A DNA stretch of 64,000 nucleotides, from positions 37,593 to 101,592 of the forward strand of contig CALUZS010000011.1 in the NCBI GenBank assembly GCA_944325355.1, in the 5' to 3' direction. This document shows, piece by piece, positions 17,912-25,691 of the stretch; position 1 is the first letter of the stretch, and the number at the start of each line of letters is the position of its first letter. The DNA comes from an uncultured Parabacteroides sp. (GTDB lineage: Bacteria; Bacteroidota; Bacteroidia; Bacteroidales; Tannerellaceae). Position numbers and translations under genes: made by a program. Below the pieces are notes generated by a model that saw only the letters and a program-made list of their open reading frames with translations, searched no databases and had not been told where the DNA came from.

Positions 17912-18792
17912 CTCAACCTATCAAACAATTCTATCAATTTCTCCAGCTCGTCGTCGGAAGCGAAGGGGATGGTGATACGCCCTTTCCCCTGCTCGTTGCG
18001 CACCAGCTGCACTTTCGATTGGAAAAAGTTCGACAAATGGTCGCGTAAAAGATTGTATTCCTCCGGCAAGCGGTTTTTCGACACGGCACGCTTCCGGGCG
18101 CCGTCCTCCGGCGTCTCTCCGGCGGCGGCACGTGCCAGCTCCTCTACCTGGCGCACCGACAGCCCCTCTTTCACAATCTGCTCGTAAAGGGCAAGCTGCT
18201 CTTTCGGGTCTTTTATCGTGATTAGCGCACGGGCATGCCCCATATCTATCTTTTTATCTTTCAGCCCCATCTGTATCTCTGCCGGCAGCTTCAGCAACCG
18301 CAGGTAGTTGGCTATGGTGGTGCGTTTCTTCCCTACCCGTTCGCTCAGACGCTCCTGGGTAAGCCCATAGGAGTCTATCAGCTTCTGGTAGGCGAGGGCA
18401 ATCTCTATCGAGTTCAGGTCTTCGCGCTGTATGTTCTCGATAAGCGCCATTTCCACGACGTGCTCGTCTGCCGCTGTCCGGATATATGCCGGGATGCGTT
18501 CAAGCCCCGCCTTGATGGATGCCCGGTAACGCCGTTCACCTGAAATGATCATGTACCTGCCGTTACCCGTCTCTTTCAACGTGACCGGCTGGATAACTCC
18601 CAACGCCTTGATGGAAGCCGCCAGCTCGTCCAGCGCCTCTTCATCGAAAATGGAACGGGGCTGTTCCGGGTTCGGTTCAATCTTCGACAGCTCCACTTCG
18701 CTGATGGAAGAGGAGCCGCCCGTTTTCAGGTCGTCCATCCGTATCAACGCTTCCAAACCGCGTCCCAAAGGTGCCTTTTTCATCGTAGCCAT
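17908..18792 (-). CDS. parB: Chromosome partitioning protein ParB
   Basis: Predicted 294-residue ParB/Spo0J protein. The N-terminus has KAPLGRGLEALI, then the ParB CTPase domain (about 30-125) with NPEQPRSIFDE and the box II-like ISGERRYRAS, then a helix-turn-helix region (LTQERLSERVGKKRTTIANYLRL) and a C-terminal dimerisation part. It binds parS sites, slides on DNA as a CTP clamp and acts with ParA in chromosome segregation. The gene starts 2 bases after parA. No convincing parS dyad (GTTnCACGTGnAAC type) was seen in the neighbouring DNA. Confidence 0.96.
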   Translation of the reverse strand: MATMKKAPLGRGLEALIRMDDLKTGGSSSISEVELSKIEPNPEQPRSIFDEEALDELAASIKALGVIQPVTLKETGNGRYMIISGERRYRASIKAGLERIPAYIRTAADEHVVEMALIENIQREDLNSIEIALAYQKLIDSYGLTQERLSERVGKKRTTIANYLRLLKLPAEIQMGLKDKKIDMGHARALITIKDPKEQLALYEQIVKEGLSVRQVEELARAAAGETPEDGARKRAVSKNRLPEEYNLLRDHLSNFFQSKVQLVRNEQGKGRITIPFASDDELEKLIELFDRLR

Positions 18793-18794
18793 GA

Positions 18795-19565
18795 TTATCT
18801 CTTTTTATTTTTTTCTATCAGTTCTTGCGCCAGCTGGATATAATTCTGCGCTCCTTTCGACTCCGCATCGTACATCAGCACCGGTTTCCCGTAGCTCGAC
18901 GCTTCGCTCAACTTGACATTGCGCTGGATGACGGTGGTAAACACCAAATCGCGGAACGGACGTTTTACCTCCTCGTAAATCTGGTTCGCCAACCGCAGCC
19001 GGGAATCGTACATCGTCAGCAGGAATCCTTCAATCTCCAGCTCCGGATTCAGCTTCGTCTTTATGAGTTTTATCGTGTTCAGCAACTTGCTGATGCCTTC
19101 CAATGCGAAATACTCGCACTGCACGGGAATAAGTACTGATGTCGCCGCCGTAAGCGCGTTCACCGTTATCAGCCCCAACGAAGGGGAACAGTCTATCAGG
19201 ATATAATCGTAAGCATTTTCCAGCGGAGCGAGAACTTCCTTCATGATATATTCCCGGTTATCCATGTTCAGCATCTCAATCTCCGCGCCAACCAGGTCGA
19301 TATGCGAAGGGATGATATCGAGGTGCTCCATCTCTGTCGGCACGACCCCTTTCGACGCATCCTCCCTGTTTATCAGGCATTCGTAGATAGAATGCTCCAC
19401 GTTCCGTATATCTATGCCCAATCCCGAAGAAGCATTCGCCTGCGGGTCGGCATCGACCACCAACACTTTCTTATCCAACGCTGCCAACGAAGCCGCCAAA
19501 TTTATGGTCGTCGTAGTCTTGCCCACGCCGCCCTTCTGATTAGCCAATGCTATAATCTTTCCCAT
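18795..19565 (-). CDS. parA: Chromosome partitioning ATPase ParA (Soj)
   Basis: Predicted 256-residue ParA ATPase. It starts MGKIIALANQKGGVGKTT, with the deviant Walker A motif KGGVGKTT at residues 11-18, followed by VLVVDADPQANASSGLG and the Walker B-like DYILIDCSPSLGL. It binds DNA as an ATP-bound dimer and is displaced by ParB during chromosome segregation. ATG 19565 fits the family start; the longer frame upstream is unrelated to ParA. It is the first gene of the parA-parB-DUF5683-mltD transcript, with a clear promoter about 135 bases upstream. Confidence 0.97.
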   Translation of the reverse strand: MGKIIALANQKGGVGKTTTTINLAASLAALDKKVLVVDADPQANASSGLGIDIRNVEHSIYECLINREDASKGVVPTEMEHLDIIPSHIDLVGAEIEMLNMDNREYIMKEVLAPLENAYDYILIDCSPSLGLITVNALTAATSVLIPVQCEYFALEGISKLLNTIKLIKTKLNPELEIEGFLLTMYDSRLRLANQIYEEVKRPFRDLVFTTVIQRNVKLSEASSYGKPVLMYDAESKGAQNYIQLAQELIEKNKKR

Positions 19566-19625
19566 ATCATTCCTTTCTTTATTCCGGGCAAAGCTAATCA
19601 TTAAAAACGGAACTACCCCTTGGGC

Positions 19626-19654
19626 TGTTGATAAGTCGGCTGTTTTGTTGATAA
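19626..19654 (-). repeat. Two DnaA-box-like 9-mers in the parA leader
   Basis: TGTTGATAA occurs at 19626-19634 and 19646-19654, exactly 20 bases apart. On the parA strand it reads TTATCAACA, one mismatch from the DnaA box TTATnCACA. The sites lie between the parA promoter and its start codon and could bind DnaA or another protein on one face of the helix. Confidence 0.45.
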
Positions 19655-19698
19655 CTTTTCCGAGCCCGGGAAAGCCCCTGCCGTCCGGCAATCACCTG

Positions 19699-19730
19699 CA
19701 AATATACGTTTTTGTTGGAAATCAACCAAA
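19699..19730 (-). promoter_or_regulatory. Promoter of the parA operon
   Basis: On the minus strand TTTG (19727-19730), a 20-base spacer and TATATTTG (19699-19706) match the Bacteroidetes promoter exactly. Transcription would start near 19692, leaving a leader of about 125 bases. Confidence 0.7.
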
Positions 19731-19777
19731 AGATAACCATCCAATGCGGATTTTCACACAGAAAGGATTCACTAAGA

Positions 19778-19809
19778 TTTGCAGGATTCACAGAAAAGCC
19801 ATATCTTTG
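19778..19809 (+). promoter_or_regulatory. Promoter of the carB leader transcript
   Basis: TTTG (19778-19781), a 20-base spacer and TATCTTTG (19802-19809) match the Bacteroidetes consensus exactly. Transcription would start near 19816, 14 bases before the leader ORF and about 236 bases before carB. Confidence 0.7.
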
Positions 19810-19829
19810 CCGAAATTTTGAAACGAGAG

Positions 19830-19946
19830 ATGAACGACATCAAATCATGGCAGGACTACCCGTTGCATAATTCCGGTTATTTTATCGGAAAGCAATGGGG
19901 AATTTATTTTTTTAGGAATTTAAGTTGTTTATATAAAATGCGTTGA
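19830..19946 (+). CDS. Putative 38-residue leader peptide of carB
   Basis: ATG 19830 to TGA 19944-19946 encodes a 38-residue peptide rich in aromatic residues (MNDIKSWQDYPLHN... then GYFIGKQWGIYFF). It begins about 14 bases after the predicted transcription start. The stop codon lies inside the left arm of the terminator hairpin at 19935-19967, and a U7 run (19907-19913) lies within the ORF. This is the layout expected for transcription attenuation by a translated leader, as in E. coli pyrBI. IKSWQDY resembles the IKSWQEY near the C-terminus of the CarB protein downstream. Whether the peptide itself has a role is unknown. Confidence 0.5.
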   Translation: MNDIKSWQDYPLHNSGYFIGKQWGIYFFRNLSCLYKMR

Positions 19947-19971
19947 TTATTTTTATCAACGCATTTTTTTT
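19935..19971 (+). terminator. Intrinsic terminator / attenuator before carB
   Basis: AAAATGCGTTGAT (19935-19947) and ATCAACGCATTTT (19955-19967) form a 13-bp stem with a 7-base loop, and a run of eight T (19964-19971) follows. It lies between the leader ORF and carB, so read-through is needed for carB expression from the leader promoter. A second complementary pair, TGGGGAA in the leader ORF (from 19896) and TTCCCCA (from 19977), flanks it. Confidence 0.85.
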
Positions 19972-20051
19972 GCGTCTTCCCCAACGGCGGAACGAGGGAG
20001 ACGGCGGAACGGAAAAACTATATAATTATATTAAATAAAACAGAGAAACGT

Positions 20052-23000
20052 ATGCTGAAAGGAGAAATCAAAAAAGTAATCGTATTGGGTTCCGGCGCGT
20101 TGAAAATCGGGCAGGCGGGGGAATTTGACTATTCCGGCTCGCAGGCGCTGAAAGCTTTGCGCGAAGAGGGCATAAGCACGGTCCTCCTGAATCCGAACAT
20201 CGCAACTATCCAAACATCGGAAGGCGTGGCGGACAAAGTGTATTTCTTGCCCATTACCCCTTATTTCGTGGAAGAAATCATCAAAAAAGAGAGACCGGAC
20301 GGAATACTTCTCGCATTCGGAGGACAGACCGCCTTGAACTGCGGAACCAAACTATATAACGACGGGACGCTCGCCAAATATGGCGTAAAAGTATTGGGCA
20401 CCTCCGTAGAAGCCATCATGTACACGGAAGACCGCGACCTGTTCGTGAAAAAGCTGTCGGAAATCGGCATCAAGACACCGGTAAGCCAGGCGGTGGAGAA
20501 CATGCAGGACGCAGTAGATGCTGCAAAACGGATTGGCTACCCTGTCATGATACGTTCAGCATACGCCCTCGGCGGCATGGGCAGCGGCATCTGCCAAAAC
20601 GAAGAGGAGCTGCTCACATTGGCGGAGAGCGCGTTTGCCTACGCACCGCAAATCTTGGTGGAGGAGTCGCTAAAAGGATGGAAAGAGATTGAGTTTGAAG
20701 TCATTCGCGACAAGAACGACCACTGTTTCACGGTTGTGAGCATGGAGAATGTGGACCCGCTGGGTGTACATACGGGAGAGAGCATCGTGGTTGCCCCGAC
20801 CTGCTCATTGAACGAAAACGAATTGACATGGTTGCAGGAGCTCTCCAAACAGACTATCCGCCACCTGAAAATCGTAGGGGAATGCAACATCCAATACGCG
20901 TTCAACTCGGAGACGAACGATTACCGTGTCATCGAAGTGAACGCCCGCCTGAGCCGCTCTTCGGCGTTGGCATCGAAAGCGAGCGGCTACCCGTTGGCAT
21001 TCGTCGCTGCCAAGCTTGCGTTGGGCTACGGCCTGGATGAAATCGGAGAGATGGGCACCCCCAATTCGGCATACAAAGCGCCGGAGGTGGACTACATGAT
21101 TGTGAAAATCCCGCGCTGGGACCTCACCAAATTCGTGGGCGTAAGCCGTCAAATAGGCTCTAGCATGAAGTCGGTGGGCGAAATCATGTCGATTGGCAAA
21201 TCGTTCGAGGAGATTATCCAGAAAGGGCTACGCATGATTGGACAAGGAATGCACGGCTTCGTGGGCAATAACGACCTGGAATTTAAAGACCTCGATTACG
21301 AACTGGCAAACCCTACCGACTTGCGCATCTTTGCCATCGCGAAAGCGTTCGAACAAGGCTACAGCGTGGACAAGATTTACGGGCTGACAAAAATCAACCC
21401 CTGGTTCCTGAACAAGTTAAAGAACATCGTGGACTTCAGCAACGTTCTGAAGCAATATCATAAGATTGAAGAGCTGCCGGTAGACGTCCTGAAAGAGGCA
21501 AAACGGCTCGGATTCTCCGACTTCCAGATTGCGCGGTTCACGGAAAACCCCGCCGGTAACATGGAAAAAGAGATGCTCCAGGTACGCAACCTGCGTAAGA
21601 AAGCCGGCATCTTGCCTTCCGTGAAACGGATAAATACCATCGCGTCGGAACATCCGGAACTGACAAACTACCTCTACATGACATACGATTTCAGCGCGCA
21701 CGACATTCCTTATTACCCGAACGACAACAACGTAGTCATTCTGGGGTCGGGCGCATACCGCATCGGTTCGTCCGTGGAGTTCGACTGGTGCTCGGTGAAT
21801 GCAGCACAAACCGCTCGTAAGCTGGGATATAAATCCATCATCATCAACTACAATCCGGAAACCGTATCGACCGACTACGACATGTGCGACCGGCTCTATT
21901 TCGACGAGCTGTCGTTTGAACGCGTGCTCGACATCATCGAGCTGGAGCTGCCGAAAGGCGTCGTTGTGTCGGTGGGCGGACAGATACCGAACAACCTGGC
22001 AATGAAACTGTACCGCCAGAACATCCCGGTACTCGGAACCTCCCCGTTATCCATCGACCGGGCGGAAAACCGCCACAAGTTTTCGGCAATGCTCGACACA
22101 CTGGGCATCGACCAGCCCCGTTGGGCGGAACTTGCCAGCATGGAAGAGATAGACGCCTTCATCGAGAAGGTAGGCTTCCCGATCCTTGTCCGTCCGTCGT
22201 ACGTCCTCTCCGGAGCCGCGATGAACGTATGCCACACCAAAGAACAGATGATCGAGTTCCTTGGGCTTGCTGCCAAAGTGTCGAAAGAGTACCCGGTAGT
22301 GGTATCCGAATTTTTGCAGGGCGCGAAAGAAATCGAGTTCGACGCCGTAGCGAAAAACGGAGAAGTGGTGGAATACGCCATTTCCGAACACATCGAATTT
22401 GCCGGCGTACATTCCGGGGATGCGACACTGGTGTTCCCCGCACAGAAAATCTACTTCGAGACGGCACGCCGCATCAAGAAGGTAAGCAAGATGATTGCAA
22501 AAGAGCTGAACATCAGCGGACCGTTCAACATCCAATTCCTTGCAAAGAACAACGACGTAAAGGTCATCGAGTGCAACCTGCGCGCGTCCAGAAGCTTCCC
22601 GTTCGTATCGAAAGTATTGAAACGCAACTTCATCGAAACAGCAACGCGCATTATGTTGAATGCCGAATACAGCCGTCCCGACAAGAGTGCGTTCGACATC
22701 GACTGGATTGGAGTAAAAGCGTCACAGTTCTCCTTTGCCCGGCTGCATAACGCCGACCCTGTATTAGGCGTAGACATGAGTTCGACCGGCGAAGTAGGCT
22801 GTATCGGTGACGACTTCGACGAAGCATTGCTCTCGGCAATGGTTGCCGTCGGCAACACGATTCCCAAAAAGAACATCCTCGTCTCTTCCGGCGCTGTAAA
22901 AAGCAAGGTAGACCTGCTCGAACCATGCCGCACGCTGGACGCGAAAGGATACCAGCTTTATGCTACGCACGGCACGGCAAAATTCCTAAATGACAATGGA

Positions 23001-23270
23001 ATCAACGCGGTTGCTGTATGCTGGCCAGATGAACAGGGAGAAAACAACATCATGGAGATGTTCAGCAAACATATCTTCGAGTTGGTCATCAACATACCGA
23101 AAGACCATAGCAAACGGGAGCTGACCAACGGATACAAAATCCGCCGTGCGGCAATCGACCACAATATCCCGTTGATTACCAATGCACGCTTGGCAAGCGC
23201 ATTCATCAATGCCTTCTGCCGGATGAAGCTCGAAGAGATACAAATCAAGAGCTGGCAAGAATACAAGTAA
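20052..23270 (+). CDS. carB: Carbamoyl-phosphate synthase large subunit
   Basis: Predicted 1072-residue enzyme that makes carbamoyl phosphate from bicarbonate, ATP and ammonia supplied by the CarA glutaminase, feeding pyrimidine and arginine synthesis. It has the duplicated synthetase layout: the first half starts KKVIVLGSGALKIGQAGEFDYSG and the second NNVVILGSGAYRIGSSVEFDWC; each carries an ATP-grasp domain (VMIRSAYALGGMGSGI and ILVRPSYVLSGAAM). The C-terminal allosteric domain is present. The length matches full CarB. carA is not in the window. The gene follows a translated leader and attenuator, so expression is probably tuned by pyrimidine level (inference). Confidence 0.96.
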   Translation: MLKGEIKKVIVLGSGALKIGQAGEFDYSGSQALKALREEGISTVLLNPNIATIQTSEGVADKVYFLPITPYFVEEIIKKERPDGILLAFGGQTALNCGTKLYNDGTLAKYGVKVLGTSVEAIMYTEDRDLFVKKLSEIGIKTPVSQAVENMQDAVDAAKRIGYPVMIRSAYALGGMGSGICQNEEELLTLAESAFAYAPQILVEESLKGWKEIEFEVIRDKNDHCFTVVSMENVDPLGVHTGESIVVAPTCSLNENELTWLQELSKQTIRHLKIVGECNIQYAFNSETNDYRVIEVNARLSRSSALASKASGYPLAFVAAKLALGYGLDEIGEMGTPNSAYKAPEVDYMIVKIPRWDLTKFVGVSRQIGSSMKSVGEIMSIGKSFEEIIQKGLRMIGQGMHGFVGNNDLEFKDLDYELANPTDLRIFAIAKAFEQGYSVDKIYGLTKINPWFLNKLKNIVDFSNVLKQYHKIEELPVDVLKEAKRLGFSDFQIARFTENPAGNMEKEMLQVRNLRKKAGILPSVKRINTIASEHPELTNYLYMTYDFSAHDIPYYPNDNNVVILGSGAYRIGSSVEFDWCSVNAAQTARKLGYKSIIINYNPETVSTDYDMCDRLYFDELSFERVLDIIELELPKGVVVSVGGQIPNNLAMKLYRQNIPVLGTSPLSIDRAENRHKFSAMLDTLGIDQPRWAELASMEEIDAFIEKVGFPILVRPSYVLSGAAMNVCHTKEQMIEFLGLAAKVSKEYPVVVSEFLQGAKEIEFDAVAKNGEVVEYAISEHIEFAGVHSGDATLVFPAQKIYFETARRIKKVSKMIAKELNISGPFNIQFLAKNNDVKVIECNLRASRSFPFVSKVLKRNFIETATRIMLNAEYSRPDKSAFDIDWIGVKASQFSFARLHNADPVLGVDMSSTGEVGCIGDDFDEALLSAMVAVGNTIPKKNILVSSGAVKSKVDLLEPCRTLDAKGYQLYATHGTAKFLNDNGINAVAVCWPDEQGENNIMEMFSKHIFELVINIPKDHSKRELTNGYKIRRAAIDHNIPLITNARLASAFINAFCRMKLEEIQIKSWQEYK

Positions 23271-23293
23271 GGTTGGCACTTTGCCGTCGGGGT

Positions 23294-23321
23294 TGCCGGA
23301 AGCTTGGTGAAGCTTCCGGCA
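23294..23321 (+). terminator. Perfect 12-bp hairpin after carB
   Basis: TGCCGGAAGCTT and AAGCTTCCGGCA pair perfectly around a GGTG loop, 23 bases after the carB stop and 45 bases before the next start. There is no T run, so it is more likely an RNA-processing or stability hairpin than a strong terminator. Confidence 0.4.
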
Positions 23322-23365
23322 CACACCCGGCAAACGCGCCATCCATTTATACATATATTATATAC

Positions 23366-25435
23366 ATGTTCAAGAAAAAATCACTATACCTGCTTATCCT
23401 GACCTTTCTTGCTTTTGCCGCTTCATCCAGAGCCGACATCATTCCATCGATTGTTTTCATCCAAAACTATACGATTAATGAATACAAAGCAAGTTGCCTG
23501 AATTGGGGGCTGGCCATCGCTCCCGACGGCTACCTGTATGTTGCCAACAACTCGGGCTTGCTTGTCTTCGACGGAAACAACTGGCAGCTTCACAAACTGC
23601 CGGACCGGCTGGCCGTGAAAAAAGTAACCTACCGCGACGGAAAGATTTACACTCAAAGCGATAGCGGACTCGCCTATTGGGAACGTGACAGCATCGGGAA
23701 ACTGCGCCTGACGAACATTCCGGCACTCCCCGACACGCTCCGGTTCAAACGGGAAGTGCAAACCTATCCCCTACCGAAGGAGGTGACCGACATGCACCCC
23801 ACCTGCTACGCCGCCGTCGGAAGCTTCAACGTCACCGGGACGGAACGGAACGGACTATACATAACCGACAACGACGGAAAGATACTCTTACACCTGACTC
23901 GTGAGAACCAACTCGCAGACGACCAAATCCGCTTCATCTGCGTGCAAGACCCCACAAAAATATGGGTGGCGACCGACAACGGAATATCCTCCATCACACT
24001 GGAAACCTCATTAAGCCTGCTGGGAACGCGCAACCACATCGGAAAGCTTAACGGCGCAACATTGAAAGGAAACATCCTTTACATACGCACCTCCTACGGC
24101 TATTTCAAAAAAGAGATCGACAAAAACAGCCTGTTCCAGCCGATAAGCAACGAGGAAGGGGAAAAAAATATCCGTGACGCTTTCACGTATCCTACCTACC
24201 TGCATTGCAACGACATATTCAAGGATATGAACGGACTGGATTTCTTCGCCAAATCGAATGACATCTACCCGGTAAGCGAAGATTTATATTGGTTGATTGT
24301 GGGCGAGGAAGCGGGGCTTTTTGAACGGGAAGGCGGCAGAGCTTCACTGAAATGCCGCATCAAGCTGGACAACTACGGATTGAACTTCTGTGTACGCGGA
24401 CAGAAAATCTTCCCGCTGGACCAGAACCTCTACCTCGCATCAACCATGCAAGGGACGTTACTGATAGACACGCGGGAGTTCATCAGCGGAAGCATCACAG
24501 GGAAACACTTGCTTCATATCAACCATATCGCTTTCGAGGATGAACGCGGAAAGCAGCTGTTGCCGCCTGCAAGCACGGACATCACGCTGCCCCATGATTT
24601 CAAACTGCTGGACATAAACGCCGGCACCACTATCTTTACGCCGAACCACCAAATCAGTTATATGCTCGAAGGAATCTCCAACGAATGGTCGGAATGGCAA
24701 GAAAACGGAAGCCTGCATTTCCTGCAATTGCCAAAAGGCGATTACAAACTCCGCATCCGGAAATATATCGTGAAAGGACCGTTCCCGGAAATCAGCATCA
24801 ACATTCACGTAAAGCCTGCGTGGTACAGCTCTTTCTGGGCATACACCGCCTACTTCCTGCTGCTCTACCTGCTTCTGTTCATCGGCATCTGCTACCATTT
24901 CCGGAAAGCGAAACGGAAAGAACGGCTCAATACCGAGAAAAAACAAAAGGAGGAAGAGGAGAACAGGCGACGCATCAGGCACGAGCTATTGCAAAAAGAG
25001 CTGGAAGACAAACAAAACGAGTTGGCACGCCAAACCTCTTCGCTGGTAAAGAAGAGCCAGGCGCTGCAAGAGCTATTGGAAGAGTTTGAACGTCAGAAGG
25101 AACAACTCGGCGACCGTTACCCGAATAAATTTTACAACCGGATACACACCATGCTCACCGGCATGCTGAATGACAAAGAGAACTGGGATATCTTTGAAAG
25201 TTACTTCAACGAAGCGCACCGCGACTTCATCCAACGGCTCAAGTCCGAGTACCAGGACATCACGACCGGCGATATCCGTATCTGCTGTCTGCTGCGGATG
25301 AATTTGTCGACCAAAGAGATTGCATCGCTGATGAACATATCCGTCCGCGCCGTAGAGTTACGACGTTACCGTTTAAGAAAGCGGCTGCAACTGGAAAGTG
25401 ACACCAATCTGGTAGAATTTTTAATGAAGTATTGA
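23366..25435 (+). CDS. Membrane-spanning transcription regulator (Y_Y_Y sensor with LuxR-like HTH)
   Basis: Predicted 689-residue protein; ATG 23366 gives a signal peptide (MFKKKSLYLLILTFLAFAASSRA). The periplasmic part (about 25-480) has repeated blade-like segments (NNSGLLVFDGNNW, ATDNGISSI) like the beta-propellers of hybrid two-component sensors, followed by a Y_Y_Y-type domain (YMLEGISNEWSEW). One transmembrane helix (about 490-512) leads to a charged coiled coil (515-590) and a C-terminal helix-turn-helix (about 631-680: TTGDIRICCLLRMNLSTKEIASLMNISVRAVELRRYRLRK). There is no kinase or receiver domain, so it probably couples an outside signal straight to DNA binding. It lies 95 bases after carB; the target genes are unknown. 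Confidence 0.85.
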   Translation: MFKKKSLYLLILTFLAFAASSRADIIPSIVFIQNYTINEYKASCLNWGLAIAPDGYLYVANNSGLLVFDGNNWQLHKLPDRLAVKKVTYRDGKIYTQSDSGLAYWERDSIGKLRLTNIPALPDTLRFKREVQTYPLPKEVTDMHPTCYAAVGSFNVTGTERNGLYITDNDGKILLHLTRENQLADDQIRFICVQDPTKIWVATDNGISSITLETSLSLLGTRNHIGKLNGATLKGNILYIRTSYGYFKKEIDKNSLFQPISNEEGEKNIRDAFTYPTYLHCNDIFKDMNGLDFFAKSNDIYPVSEDLYWLIVGEEAGLFEREGGRASLKCRIKLDNYGLNFCVRGQKIFPLDQNLYLASTMQGTLLIDTREFISGSITGKHLLHINHIAFEDERGKQLLPPASTDITLPHDFKLLDINAGTTIFTPNHQISYMLEGISNEWSEWQENGSLHFLQLPKGDYKLRIRKYIVKGPFPEISINIHVKPAWYSSFWAYTAYFLLLYLLLFIGICYHFRKAKRKERLNTEKKQKEEEENRRRIRHELLQKELEDKQNELARQTSSLVKKSQALQELLEEFERQKEQLGDRYPNKFYNRIHTMLTGMLNDKENWDIFESYFNEAHRDFIQRLKSEYQDITTGDIRICCLLRMNLSTKEIASLMNISVRAVELRRYRLRKRLQLESDTNLVEFLMKY

Positions 25436-25507
25436 GAAAATATTTTCTAAAAACATATTACATAGAATAAATTAGATTTCAATTATTTACACCAGCAAAT
25501 AATTCAT

Positions 25508-25570
25508 TTGAGCAACGATTGTAGTACTTATTCGCGACCCCTTCATATCGTTGAGCAAAACTTGTAGTGG
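25508..25570 (+). repeat. Direct repeats upstream of the oxidoreductase gene
   Basis: TTGAGCAACGATTGTAGTAC (25508-25527) and TTGAGCAAAACTTGTAGTGG (25551-25570) match at 15 of 20 positions and start 43 bases apart, about four helical turns. Such spacing suits a pair of regulator-binding sites, but no protein can be named. Confidence 0.4.
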
Positions 25571-25691
25571 TCTTCTTTTCAGATTATTCCAACTTAATCC
25601 ATTTCTTTGCAACAAAAAGAAATCATAACTAACCGGCAAGGTTTTAGATTTCGCCCGTTTATTAACCACGAAAATAAAAAGTTTACTACTT

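Noticed and set aside
17900..20050. parS site near parAB
   Set aside because: I looked for GTTnCACGTGnAAC-type dyads and saw none; parS is probably elsewhere.
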